Positions 23,212 through 34,804 of a stretch of 64,000 bases of DNA are shown piece after piece; position 1 is the first letter of the stretch; each line of letters opens with the position of its first letter. Under the pieces are notes generated by a model. That model did not search any database and was not told the DNA's origin. It worked only from the letters and a program-made list of their open reading frames with translations. Both the position numbers and the translations under genes were made by a program. This DNA is from Laetiporus sulphureus 93-53 (Eukaryota > Basidiomycota > Agaricomycetes > Polyporales > Laetiporaceae). The DNA lies in contig NW_024468511.1 in NCBI RefSeq assembly GCF_001632365.1, positions 1,143,884 through 1,207,883 on the forward strand. The letters are read 5' to 3'.

Positions 23212-24767
23212 TCAGCTTGCTGGAACATGCCGTCGCGCCCATTTCGAAGTGTCAGACGTGGCGTTCCACAGCACATCCAGCGCGGGAAACTCCCAAGTTG
23301 CGTCTGCGGAGGGTGGTGTGTACAGTGCAATGGCTGCAAGCGACAAATACGTATGATACGGATCTAAGGTTCGTCATCAAAGTCAGAGAGATAGCAAAAC
23401 TCTAAGTTGGCGGGCGCGTGATGGAGCCACTGAATGTCGCACCTGAACGTTCTCCAGGTGCCTTAGAGATCCCTCCGTACTTGAACTGACACTGCGCCAG
23501 GAAAGATGCTAGCGCAACCGAGTCCACGAGGTCTCCTGCACCAAGGATCTGGCGAGGAACCCGCACGTTAGAACTGGCACCGGCTACGTATGATCTTCAG
23601 TTACTACATTTAAAGAGGCGCCACACCAGAAGCAGTAGCAAGCATCAGCTGCCTTGCCCGTGCGTCCTCGGAATCCTCCTGAGGATGTCTGATTTTGAAC
23701 CAGCCATCGGACGGTGCGGGCTTTCTCGGCAGGCATCACACGGCATTCGCGTGGAGATGCTGGAGTGGACGGGGCCATTTGGAGGGCCGCCAAGGCACAA
23801 TAGGTCGTTCCCCCTGTATTTAACTTCAGCAACAGTGCAATTGAGCCGGAGAAGTTCTCACCCAAGGCCTCGCCAAAGGGCGTCTGACAGTATCCACCCT
23901 CATAACTCTGACATCATGTGTGTGAGAGGGCCGAAATGAACGACTGTTTCTCCGCAAACCCACCATACACCTCCGTATATATTGGATGGCCTTATCCAAG
24001 TCCATTCCGGACCAGTCATCTAGCAGACTGCTGATGACAAAAGCACAATATACTGTCCGTAGATCGGATTCACCGTAGTTCGGTAGGGCTGAGAAGCTGA
24101 ATATATCCTGCTGAGAAGACCGGGAGATGAGAATATGTGAAGGAAACTACCTGCCATCCTCTCTTTGACATGCACGAATAAACGAGAGAAGACCAGGGCG
24201 GTCCAGTTGCGAGAAATCGTCCCGGAGAATTGCCAAAGAGAGTAGGGCTGTATATGTCATGATGAGGTGAGGGGTGTCGTAATCAGAGTACTCTTCTTCC
24301 TACAAGTTCGTACGTCAGTCATTTGACGAGACGCTGTTCATATCAAACACTTACAGAGTCATCCTCGAGAGTCATGTAGGGGCTAGGTTTGAATCCAGTG
24401 CCGTATCGTCCGCCTGTTATCACGGTCCGATATACGACTGAGCTCAAGGTAGAGGAGAGCTACGAACGTGACTGCTGTTCCCATAGCCACTTCCGCCATC
24501 TATCTCGTTCTGAGGGAGTGGACTTTGACTCCAATATGTTCAGGAGATCCATACTTCCGAGGCAGTAGAATACAATGGCGATCCTATAGTAGATTTGGGA
24601 GCAGGGGAACATAGATCGGATTTGAGACTATGGGCAATCTGATATGTTTGGAATGCCTACCGGGAAGAGTCAACCTCTACCTGAGAGAACGGCAGACCTG
24701 ACAGGCACAACTTGTTGTGCATAAAATGGCCCATCTTCCCTATCGGAGGTAGTGCGCAATCTGCCAT
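23212..24767 (-). CDS. CDC43: Geranylgeranyltransferase type I, beta subunit
   Basis: Beta subunit of the CAAX geranylgeranyltransferase that lipidates Rho-type GTPases in the cytosol. The start is ATG 24765-24767. The first exons give DSSRIAIVFYCLGSMDLL, the usual first barrel helices. Later exons give LRTVYCAFVISSLLDDWSG, then SYEGGYCQTP and GGTTYCALAALQ (the GGSTYCA block) and FRGRTGKAADACYCFWCG, which carries the zinc-binding Asp and Cys. The zinc His lies in DPYHTYLSLAAIALY near the C-terminus (about 23340-23390). The last exon ends in DTSKWARRHVPAS, with TGA at 23212-23214. At least nine introns are required. All zinc ligands and QW-like repeats are present. Confidence 0.88.
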
Positions 24768-25053
24768 ATCTTCTATGGACAAATCGTCGATGAATTACAA
24801 AGTTTCCGTGCAGCTATCGCGAGTTGATTCCTATAAATGGGAAGATTCTGGAAGCTGAGCGACGCCGAAGTGAACCAACTTCGTCGCTGTTGTCAGAGAG
24901 TTAATCTATGGTTGACCTGGATGATCCGGTTGAAGACCATGGAGAGGTTCTAGAATGAGCGTAAATACGTAAATACGATTGATGGGCGCTTGAATTTGGT
25001 CGGCTTGGTTTCAGCGCTTCGTCCGAGCCCGCTTCGTTCGTGTTTCTTTTTTG

Positions 25054-27035
25054 ATGCAAACGCTCTGGCTTCCTGCACCTGTTCTTGCTTACGTTCGACG
25101 TGTCGTGAACGTTGTATCCTTGTCCCTCTCTCATTACTGCCTCTCTCAGTCAACGTCGCAGAGAGACGTCTCGGGAGAGGAAACGTCCCTGAAGAAGGGG
25201 GTGGAAACGTCCCTGAAGCTGTGGGAGGCCTTCAGATTCATACAATGGCCACGATGGATTAACACTGAACATAAAGCGGTCCCGCATTCTGATGCCGCGG
25301 AAGCAGGCGAGGACGAGCAGTCTGAAAGGCCGGTCAACGACACTGAGCCCGAGCAAGCACCATCCTCCGACGATCCACAGGAGACGGAGCCGGCGGAAGA
25401 TATCCTGCATCGATATCTGAAAAGCTCTGTGCTCTACGATCCATTCCGGAAGCCCCGCAATCCCATTGGGCTCTGCCATGGTACGTACTATGACCAGCAA
25501 CACAGAACCCGGTTGATTGAGCATTCAGCCAGGCCTCTACGGTTTTGACGTGCGAGGCCCCTCTGCCATCCCCATGCTGCAAATGCACTACTGGTCAAAC
25601 GTGCTCAGCATTCTGCAAGACAAACTGGGTGTCGAGGTCATCGTCACGTCCGTGCCGAGGTAGGATATCTCAGCGGTCTGCCCTATCGTTGGCGACACCG
25701 GCGATGACAACACGCTTCATCCAGCACTGGATCAGTTGCCTTGCGCGCTGAAAGTCTCCATCGATTTCTCAGAGAGAAGGCCGTTGGAAAGGGGATCAAT
25801 TTCATAGCTCATTCCATGGGCGGTCTTGACTGCCGGTACTTGATTTCGCGCATCAGGCCGACCGAATATATTCCTCTCTCGCTTACGACAATTGCGACGC
25901 CTCACCGAGGCAGTCCGTTCATGGACTGGTGCAGGGTATGTTGCCTATCCTGCCATACTCATCCGTGATGCTCACCGTATCTATCGAGCAGGAGCACATC
26001 GGGATCGGTCGATTGCATCATAAGGAGCATGCAAAGACTGCTGGGGATGCAGTGGCGGAAATGGATCCCAAAACGGGCCATTCATCGCACTCACTACACA
26101 CGGAGGAAGAGAAGGTTCCGTCGGGAAAGCCGTTGTCATCGATCACGTCGCTGCCATCGTCGTTCACGACTCTTCTCCTCTCCCTGCTCGACTCGCCCGC
26201 ATACGCAAATCTAACTTCAACATATCTGAACCACGTATTCAATCCGCAGACTCCGGACAACCCGGCCGTCAAGTACTTCAGCGTCGCGGGCCGCATCAAC
26301 AACGTGAGCGTGTGGCATCCGCTGTGGTTGCCGAAGATAGTGCTCGACGGGTTCGAAGAGAGGGAGCGAGAGAGACTGCGTGAACAGTCGGACCCGCGCT
26401 GGGAGCGGAGCGAGGAATGGGGCAACGACTGCCTCGTCACCGTACAGAGCGCACGGTGGGGGCAGTTCCTCGGCATTATGGAGGGATGCGACCATTGGGA
26501 CTTGCGGGGCGCTCGAGGGTTGGACGTGGAACTTCCATCGGTATCTATACCAGGGCTCAGCATCACTCGCGGAAAAGGGAAGAAGGACAATGGGCGCAAG
26601 AGAGAACAGGAAAACGGCGAGTGGAACATCGCAGACTGGACGAGGTTCGTGCAGTTATGGAAGAGCGAGGAGAAAGCGGCGAAAGAGGCAGCTAGAGAGG
26701 CCGGTGCTGAGATCAGCAAGGAGAGGCAGCGGGAGAACCAAGCGACCGAGAGCGGGGGAAAGCCAGACAAAGAACAAGCGGACGAGGTGCTCAAGTCATC
26801 GACAGACAAGCTCTCGGCCGTGTTTGACTGGATCGTCGAGCAGATGCCGGCTCAGGGCTCGTTGAAACCACTGTCGGCGGTGCCGCCAGCTAAGCAGAAC
26901 TTGCCGTTGGAGGTCAGCAGGTCAGAGCGGGAGAAGATTAAGAAGCGAAGAAAACGTGGTGACCTGGCGACGAAACAAGACCTGGAGAGGTTTTACATTG
27001 CGCTGTGTAGGAACTTGTACGATGAGGGATTATGA
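25054..27035 (+). CDS. Lipase-like alpha/beta hydrolase (fungal triacylglycerol lipase group)
   Basis: Serine hydrolase of the DUF676/PGAP1-like lipase type. Exon 1 from ATG 25054 has a hydrophobic, Arg-containing N-terminus that may be a mitochondrial or membrane leader, followed by an acidic linker. The core starts with PIGLCHG and, after an intron, GLYGFDVRGPSAIPMLQMHY. The next junction restores STGSVALRAESLH. The nucleophile elbow is FIAHSMGGLD (about 25800-25830), followed by TTIATPHRGSPFMDW. The large last exon (about 25985-27035) holds FSVAGRINNVSVWHPLWLP, a candidate acid region GNDCLVTVQSA, and GCDHWDLRG with the likely catalytic His. It then has a long charged, lysine-rich coiled segment. 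Stop TGA 27033-27035. The start codon is the weakest part of the model. Confidence 0.82.
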
Positions 27036-27304
27036 TGTATTGTGATGTATTGTAAGTCGTCGGACGCTATCTAATAATCGCGATCGTCGCGGTGGGTGTA
27101 ACGGAATGCGAAGATATAAAATATACGGTGAGCAAGCACATTACATTGGACGAAGACCTGGACTGCAACGGACGTATGGTATTTGCCTTTCGATGCGCAA
27201 CGTAAACAACATATAAATGTACTGTAATGAAAAGTGTCGTAGCAGGAGGTCGTGAATGTAATCGTAAGATACATCGACGAAGAAAATAATACGTAAGGAG
27301 TGGC

Positions 27305-27557
27305 TCATGATGAAGAGATCGCTGAAGAGCCGTCGGAATTGGAAGATACAGAGGAAGAAGCACTGTCCATGCTCGACCTCTATGCTCCTTGATCAATAAG
27401 ACAACATTCCTCAGACGAGACATCCACTCACCACAGACACAGACGGCGACAAATCATGCAGCTGCACTTCTACGGTCTCGGGTTTCGGTGGTGGTGGCAC
27501 CATCGGGGTGTTCAGTAGAATCTGGAAAGTGGCAAGCAGCGAGGATGAGAACGACAT
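27305..27557 (-). CDS. Tentative small Ser-rich protein
   Basis: Not recognised. ATG 27555-27557 opens a 42-codon exon with a hydrophobic start (MSFSSSLLATFQILL) and a PVPPPPKPETVEV-like middle. It ends at a GTGAGTGG donor. Joining it to the AG before AGGTCGAGC (near 27375) continues in frame into a short Ser/Asp-rich tail that stops at TGA 27305-27307. The result is about 66 residues with one canonical intron. Support is only the splice geometry and codon sense. Confidence 0.35.
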
Positions 27558-28112
27558 TGTACAGAGAGTCAGTTCGTAGAGTCGTAAAGTCGTTAAAGGG
27601 GGTATTAGGATGCTGGTCGGGTGATAACTAGATGAAGACTTGTTCCGCTGCGGACGAGCATACTACACTCCGCTTTACCCCGCGGGGAGCCCGGTGGCCC
27701 CATTACGGGTCACGTGACGCTAAGACGCGGTCACGTGCGTTACACCGGTTTGAGACGAAATAGTGACTGAGGACCACCGATGCGTGCGAGTGTCGCCATT
27801 GGATCTCGTCCCTTTTCCATTGCATTAGGTGCCATGCACTGTGCTGCACAACACCTGAAATGAATCGACTTCCCGAAGTTCCCCTGTCGCTGTCGCAAAG
27901 TAGCTCAACCAGCTGCCGCATGCCGCAGGCCCGCATGTTTGCAATGTGACCGTAGAGCACAATGATCAGAAGCGGCAATTCCCACCGCAAAGATCATCAA
28001 CGAATGAGCCACTTCCAAGTCTTCAATGTTCCATTAGCACTAGTATCTACAACAATGAGCTCCTTACAGTCCAAAGCACAACAAATGTCTGTCCATTCAA
28101 GGAGAACAGCGT
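27558..28112. other. Intergenic region downstream of GH20 hexosaminidase
   Basis: A GC-rich patch with two TCACGTG-type boxes lies at about 27710-27740. No supported gene. Confidence 0.45.
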
Positions 28113-30333
28113 CTACCAAGTCAGATCGCACTCATAGGGATGGAGCGCACACCACAGCGGCTGAAGGGGGATTGAGTGGACGCCGCGCTGCTGCATGCGG
28201 AACGAGACGTCATGCAGACGCGGGAGTGCAGATGTCAGGTTTCCGCCGGGCCCGCTCCAGAAGACCTCCGCCGAAGAGGCAGCACGCGGCCAGACAATAG
28301 GGTCCAAGTTTGATGGGCTGGACTGTTCAGTCCACAAGTTCTGTTGGCCTGCGCATACATCGAGGTTAGTTCAACGTATTGCCACCACTACCTATAGAGC
28401 GATGCATCGACTTACCGCCCACGACCAGGTGATACTGGTCTGAAGTCAGATTGGCAAGGGGATCGAACGTGTAGGTATATTGCCACGTCTTGAAAGGATC
28501 ACACCAGCTGTTGCTATAAAGTGACATACATAGTTAGCAGGTAAGCAGCAACCAGGTCAGCGAGTATCACCAACCCGGCTGGATAATCTCCGACCCAACC
28601 GCCTCCACCACAATCCTACACAAAATTAGATAGATTCACACACACGCGTGAGAGAAGCCACTCACCAAATACAAATAATTGGATGCGGCATGAATTACCC
28701 GGAATCCTTTCTCGACCACAGCAAGGACATCTTCGGAAGATATCCAGACCCTATATATGCGTGTCTGAGCGGACAGAACCGGACTTTTGGACAACACCAG
28801 GGGCTCACAGAACAAGAGTGTCGTCTGACAGCGTTAGATTGTAGTCAAGAACCATCTCTGTCAACGGGGCAATGTTAGGTTCCAGCGGAATCTCGAAGCA
28901 TTCCTTGGACGTACCTTCCCAGACAGCCGGCGTTTTCCCAGCCGCGATGAGTGCAGCGTGCGTTTGCGACGTAAAGTCCGCCAATGCATCATTGAACGAG
29001 AGATCAGTCGTATTCAAGTCTTTCTGTGTCTCTTCGTCCATCTCGTAACAGTACGTGTTGATTTCGTCTCCTCCGGTGCTGACCATCGTTGATGGGAACA
29101 TTTTCGCAACCTCTGAGAACATGCCTGCAGTCCACTCTGCGATCGTTGCGTTGGTGAAACGCAGCTGACCAGCAGGCGGCTCTGGGGACAGATAGTTCAA
29201 TGAGCAGATGGGGTGGCAGCGTGGAGCAGACGCACCGTTAGCGTAACTGGCCCAAGGACGTGCCTGGTTGCAGGCGATGAAGTCAGGATGGGCATCAGCA
29301 ATCGCTGCAGTATGGCCTGGGGTGTCGATCTCCACTAGAACATCGATTCCACGCTGTTTAGCCCTAGGATCAGGACCGTCCCCCAATGCAAAACCTGTAT
29401 CAAGCTCACCGCTCCGGCATATGAGACGATAGTCTCGATGTCGCTCGGGGTGTAGACCATGCTCGGCCCGTAAGCACCGTATTCAGCAAGCTCCATGTAT
29501 CCAGGGATCTCAAGCGGAAAACTCTGACTGTCGACTACGTGCCAGTGGAATTGGTTGATCTTGGAGGTGGTCAGGAAAAGCGCAGGGAATTCTGCTTATG
29601 TACTCACCTTCACCCAGCTCATCGCATCCAAAGTGCGGAGGATGTCAGACACGCCAAAGCTACCATTCAATGAGCATGTATGCATATACATATAACAACC
29701 GCCTGACGTACTAATTACGCGCTGTATCGAGCAGCAAACCACGATAAGGCTAGCAGATCGGGATCAGCCACTATACGAGTCATAAGCTGCAGCATCACCT
29801 ACATAGGCAGGCGAGTCCTCGATCTGCAGCGGCGTGTTCATAGCGTAAATGGTACCATCATATTCATACCAAAGCTGACCGAACGTCGTCAGACCCCGGA
29901 AGAGACCCAGAGTGGAAGTGGCCGTGATGGTCGCAACAGAACCATTCGATGGCACTGCCAGGCTATACGCCTCATCCCGGTCCTCAATGGGCTTCTGAGC
30001 CTCCTCCGTGATCGAAAGTACGGTAGAACCAGATTTGAGCGACAGTTTCAGCTCAGACAGGTATGCAGCTGTCTCAAACGCGCTGACATCCCCCGCTCCG
30101 CGCCCGACGACCAGTCGTCCCAGATTGTCCTTAAAAAGGTACGTCTGCGTCCGCGCAACTGCTTCATACAGATCCTGGGGAGCATTCTCCACGTCTGTTG
30201 TGATGTGGAAGCCATGTGAGAGACGAAGAGCGGTCGTGCCCTCGTCCAAGTTGCGAGGCAGCGGCCATAGAGCACGAACAGGAGCGGAGACCGCCAGGAG
30301 CGACGCCAGAACCAGAGCGGCCCTGTGCAGCAT
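28113..30333 (-). CDS. Secreted beta-N-acetylhexosaminidase, GH20
   Basis: Exo-acting glycosidase that removes GlcNAc/GalNAc from chitin oligomers; probably secreted for wall turnover. The start is ATG 30331-30333, with a clear signal peptide (HRAALVLASLLAVSAPVRA). The N-terminal GH20b domain runs through SAVPSNG-like strands and ends at IEDSPAY. The catalytic barrel follows through short exons: DAMSWVK, NQFHWHVVDSQSFPLEIP (about 29500-29560), GIDVLVEIDTPGH (about 29310-29345) and the catalytic STGGDE pair (about 29065-29085). The C-terminal exons contain WEGTSKE, YLYLDCGGGGWVGDYP and WPRAASSAEVFWS. The stop is TAG 28113-28115. All key residues, including the Asp-Glu pair, are present. Confidence 0.93.
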
Positions 30334-31224
30334 GGTGAGTGTCAGCGTAGGACTGAACCTCGCGAGGACTACTCGGCTGACCCCCCAGGGCCCCACCTCT
30401 TGTATCCGTTCGCACAAGCGGCCAACATGCATCAAATGATCAAACCGTATCTTCACGTCGCGTGTGTGCTCTCGGCAGTGTCATCCCGTCCTGAGGCACG
30501 GAAAGATGACAGGCCGTCGGGCGCATGGTCGTTGAGGCCTTGAGGCTTAGTTTAGCCTCCTATCTTTGGTAGCGTGCACCTCCGACCACGCAACCGGACC
30601 TTTGTTGCGATATCTTTACAGCAGTCGGATGTTCACTCCCGATTTCAGCATGAAAAGTCTTGTTTTTCCCCACATGTCGGGTGTGAAAAAGTCCATGATG
30701 GATGCCATGTCTGCGGTGGCTGAGCCAGACTCGAGCACACTGGATGAGACGAGGTGTGGCCCGTCGGACCTTCAATTGGGATGACCGCCCGTGTGAGTAA
30801 TAGTATGTAAACTTGGAATTGTGACTAGTATGGAACTTGTGGCTTGCACGCGATGCGCTTTCTTCCCATCTCTTCATACTCTGGGCAGCGAACTACCAAT
30901 CGGCAGAATCGAAGTCCAGCGTTGCTCCCGATTACGCCCCAACTTTGGATACTAAGTCTTACCGGCACCCTGACCTATGTGTGTATATCGTCGTAGCCAG
31001 AACTTCGTCTGGAAACCTCGTCATAATGGCAGCAACGATCTATGTCCATGGCCTCTGAACAAGCTTGCAGGGGAAAGATTCGCTTCAAGGTGCCACTCAC
31101 CTCATGTCACCTGTCTCCCCGTCGACTTTTCTCATTGTTCTCCGTGCGGATCCTGGTGCATGTGCACGGAGGAATGCTTCAGTGTCTATTCAATAAGGTC
31201 ATCGGTGACGCGAGGTTCGATGAA

Positions 31225-31332
31225 TTTGATAACCAGCTACTAGTAGAAGGGGTACTGCTAATATACGATGGTCTACCTTTGATAACCAGCTACTAGTAGA
31301 AGGGGTACTGCTAATATACGATGGTCTACCTT
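31225..31332. repeat. 53-bp direct tandem duplication (2 copies)
   Basis: The unit starting TTTGATAACCAGCTACTAGT at 31225 is repeated with no mismatch from 31278. The second copy ends where the sequence changes to TCAGCAAGC. Perfect identity suggests a recent duplication. Removing one copy would change the plus frame. Confidence 0.92.
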
Positions 31333-31584
31333 CAGCAAGCCGAGCTCTGTTAGAGGCGGGCCTTTTCGCAACTTACTCCCTCGCATCTTATATCCGGAGC
31401 ATGCCTTTGCCGGAGTCGAAGAGTTCATCAACTACTTCCGCAAGATCTTGCTACTCGGCTCCAGTGAGCAACGGTGTACTTCTCTCCGATGTTTCTGCAA
31501 AAATTGTTCAGCCCATATGGCGAAAGTCGATCTCCTCCCGAGGAACAAACTTGTCCAGCCTCTACTTTACTTTCTGACGCGGGG

Positions 31585-31609
31585 TCCTTGTCGAGACTCT
31601 CGACAAGGA
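31585..31609. repeat. Perfect 12-bp-arm inverted repeat
   Basis: TCCTTGTCGAGA and its reverse complement are separated by a single C. This gives a near-zero-loop palindrome. Confidence 0.85.
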
Positions 31610-32496
31610 CCTCAACTTGCGGCAACACTATCGAAAGCAGATGTCAGTTAAGGACAGACATCCGGAGTCAGCGATCTATGCTGATGTTGTTGGATGCATG
31701 GTTTTCACTGCATGACGCCCCATTGGCATTATATCCCTGCTCGCCTTTTTCAACTGCACCACGACAGGACGAAACAAACGCTGACTGAGAGCTCATATTT
31801 TGTTGTTTTTTCCCGTTCCGGTCATGATCTTGTGACGGTGAGTCCGACTTTCTTTCCCTCATCGTGGCAACTCTGCTTTCAGAAGCTTGTCCATCCAATC
31901 ACTCGATTCATTGACAGAAAAGGCGATGCGCTATGTACCATCTGCGTAGGACTATGGGGCTATGACGTGTTGTGAATCAAGTACATTCGTATCGTTCGTC
32001 TCCTCCTGCTTCGAAAAATCAAGACCTGATCAAATGATGATTTTGCGCGATCGCACAATATACATATCAAGCAGCTTTCCGGGTCGGGGGAGCTGCACTG
32101 TATGGACAACAGATCATCTGAAAAGTAAGGCTGGATGAGCGTCAAGGAACTTGTGCGGGATGGCCAGATCGAACACAAATATATGTGCCAAGGGAAACAC
32201 ACCCGCGTGCCACCGGCCGTCCCTGGATTTTCTCGCTGCGGAGGTCGCATCAGGACATCGATTCCCCACCTGTACTAGACCACTTTGATCCAGACAGGTC
32301 CTGGAACGATTGACAATCAACCGTCTTGCTCAATCAGCACGAGCACCTACAGGTGACAGGGCATGAATAGAAGTGTTCATCTACATCGTATGGAGGTATA
32401 TCATAAGAATCGTCTCGGACGACTTCAACACAGTGCCATTTTCAATCCGACCAATCAACGAATCAACACGCCGTTCAATGCACTAGCAGTCATATA

Positions 32497-34464
32497 TCAG
32501 AACAGCAGATCGTCCAGAGGTGAGGAAGAGGATGAAGCAGGCGCGGCATTGGTAGTCGACGGCGTGCTCGAGTTATTGCCGAACGAGCCAAAGCCAGCAC
32601 CCATTGGCGGCGTGCTCTGTCCAGATCCCCAGATCCCCGCCTGCACCTTCTCCTTCTCCAGATCCTTCATCGACTTCGACGCGCCCGAAGACGCAGTGGG
32701 CGTCTTCGCAGCAGACGTGCTTCCAGAAGATCCCAGCGACATCGACCACAAGTCCTCAAAATTCGCGCTCGGAGCGGGTTTGGACGCAGCACCTGAAAAG
32801 GGAGATGTTGCAGAGCGGACGGGCGTAGCTACGGTTTTGGCAGTCGTAGGTGTCATGAATGACGACCGGGTCGGCGTCATCGCTGTGAAACTGCCATTCG
32901 CACGGTTCATCGGCGGCATCGTAGGGCTCATGCGCTGCAGTGGAGGTGTCAAGGACTGCAGAGGCGCGCGCTGCAACTGCTGGAACAATGGCGGTGACAT
33001 TGTCTGCGCGGGCTGCTGGAACAGCGGTGGCGATGTAGTCTTTTCTGACTGCTGCAGGCTTATCGACGAGCGAGGCACCGTAGGTTGGACGGCCGGGCCC
33101 GCAGAAGCAGCAGTCGGGGCAGTCTGGAAGTCGTCAAATTCATCATCACCTGACCGGTGGAAATCAGAATCAGTTTGGTAGAAACGTCGCCATTGTCAGC
33201 AAACGCATACCCTCTGTTATCGTGTTGGACGACAGCTCGGGCAGGGCCTTGTTAGTGGCTGAACTGGTGCTCGTGGCAGTGCTCCCAAATGCGTCATCAT
33301 CCATGCCGAGCAGGTCCACCTCCTGGGCTGGTTCCGGAGGCTTTGATGTAGCCGGTGGGGTCGCAGATGCTGCCGACGAGCGACGAAGAGAAGGAGAAGT
33401 CACCGATCTCACGGAGTTGGACCGCTTCGGTAGCGTCTCGTCATCGCCAGCATCGTACTCCTGGTACCCTCTTCGTCCGGTGTCGTCTCTGAAGCTTGAG
33501 CCAGAATAGCTACCGTAGTCCCCGCCACTGCTGCTACTGCCCCCGCCATAGCCTCCACTGTAACCAAAGCTGTCATTCCCAAATCCCCCGTACCTACCGC
33601 CGCTCGGCGGTAAGCTCATTGGGTCATTACCGGTGCCGATATACTTGTGCTTGTTCGTCTTGGCCTTCCGTCGTTCCGTACGTATCTTGTCCACGTCGCT
33701 CAACAACTCCACCAGCTCCCGAGACCTGTTTCGGACTAATCGGGCTTGAGTGAGCAGCGAGGGCCGCACGAGTGTGAGATACTTACCATTGAGACCCTGA
33801 TCTTTGCCTTTATCGTCAATGTAGTAGAAGTTGCGGAGCATCTTGATGGTGGCAATGTGCGATCGCGCATCATCCACGACACGCTCGCTCCCATTTTTCA
33901 CGAGGTATTCGAGCAGTTGAAGAGCCTGGGGACAGTAAGCAGAATTCAATGACGCGGCAGAGCATTCACACCTTGTAGATCTGTCGCCACTGCCGTGCCT
34001 CCTTCTCCATGAAACGGGCATAGATGGCGGGCATGATTTCATTAAAGTGCTGGCTGCGTGGCATCAGTCACCCGCGATGGATACAAGAGCAAGGCGCGAG
34101 CCGCTCACAAGTTGAACGTCCTGACAGGTCAAAGTGAGAGGTGAACCACTGAATCTCTACCGACGGCTTGGAACCTACCCTTGCGCGATTTCCTGCATAA
34201 GCGTCGAGCTCGCTCCCCTACATGTTCTGTCACATCGTACGCCCACAAACTCTTAACGAGCACACTCACCACGGCTCGTCGTTTGTCGCCTCGCGAACCT
34301 TTGCCTCCATCTCGCTCACATTGAACACGACGTTCTTCGCCTGCGTACTGTCAGCACTGTGGGCTTCTCTTTCGCGTGTTGTGACACACCTGGTTGTACA
34401 CACTTTTGATGTCATAGAGCGTTATGTTTGACAAAGTGTTCGACAGTGATTCGAGGCGGTCCAT
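32497..34464 (-). CDS. ENT3: Ent3/epsinR-like ENTH-domain clathrin adaptor
   Basis: Membrane adaptor of the trans-Golgi/endosome clathrin route. Start ATG 34462-34464 (MDRLESLSNTLSNITLYDIK). The ENTH domain is spread over small exons: AKNVVFNVSEMEAKVREATN, EPW, QEIAQGTFNF, IYARFMEKEARQWRQIYK, ALQLLEYLVKNGSERVVDDA and IKMLRNFYYIDDKGKDQGLN. It continues into VRNRSRELVELLSD and the basic KIRTERRKAKTNKHKY (about 33630-33720). The tail has a Gly/Ser/Tyr-rich run and PAQEVDLLGMDDDAFG. After an intron comes DDEFDDFQTA, an acidic-Phe motif like those that bind gamma-ear domains. The protein ends in AGFGSFGNN and SPLDDLLF, with TGA 32497-32499. The acidic-Phe motifs favour Ent3/epsinR over the endocytic Ent1/2. 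Confidence 0.88.
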
Positions 34465-34804
34465 GGCGGGCGGAGTTGTTAGAGAATGTCGCAGAGGTCG
34501 TCGCTGTCGCGGGATAGCGCGGATTGCACGCTGTGACGGACCGGCTGCGTGACATGTGTAGCTGACGTCGCTTATGTAACATCCAAAAGCGGTATCTCGG
34601 GCCAATGTGGCGGGAACAAGCACACAGGACGTCATGTTCTCAGTGCACGAAATTCAAGGCGGTCGATGCTGTAAATATTGACGGTCACCATGGATAGGTT
34701 GCGAGCTTCAAACTGAAGAATGGAGCGAGGTGGAACACTTTTCCGTGCTGGAGTGAGTGATATAGCATTGAGTACGCGCAGCTGAATACTCAATCGTTTA
34801 GAAT
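34465..34804. promoter_or_regulatory. Divergent promoter, ENT3 / Ser-rich membrane protein
   Basis: 340 bases between divergent starts. No clear element seen. Confidence 0.4.

Larger units (their letters stand above)
30334..32496. other. 2.2-kb gap without a supported gene
   Basis: Several short frames exist on both strands, but none can be linked by plausible introns to a known family. The stretch 30830-31700 has fairly balanced codon-like composition and could be a decayed gene. It contains a 53-bp tandem duplication at 31225-31332 and a perfect 25-bp palindrome at 31585-31609. A lone plus-strand frame at 32363-33181 is antisense to the epsin gene. Confidence 0.45.

Noticed and set aside
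24901..25262. Short frames on both strands upstream of the lipase
   Set aside because: They overlap the lipase promoter and first exon and show no motif.
26018..26809. 263-codon minus-strand frame
   Set aside because: Antisense shadow of the large lipase exon.
30837..31788. A decayed protein kinase or similar gene
   Set aside because: Isolated phrases look protein-like, but no kinase or other family motif holds up and no consistent splice chain was found.
32363..33181. 272-codon plus-strand frame
   Set aside because: Exact antisense of the epsin C-terminal exon; Ser/Pro/Thr codons on the real strand leave the opposite strand open.
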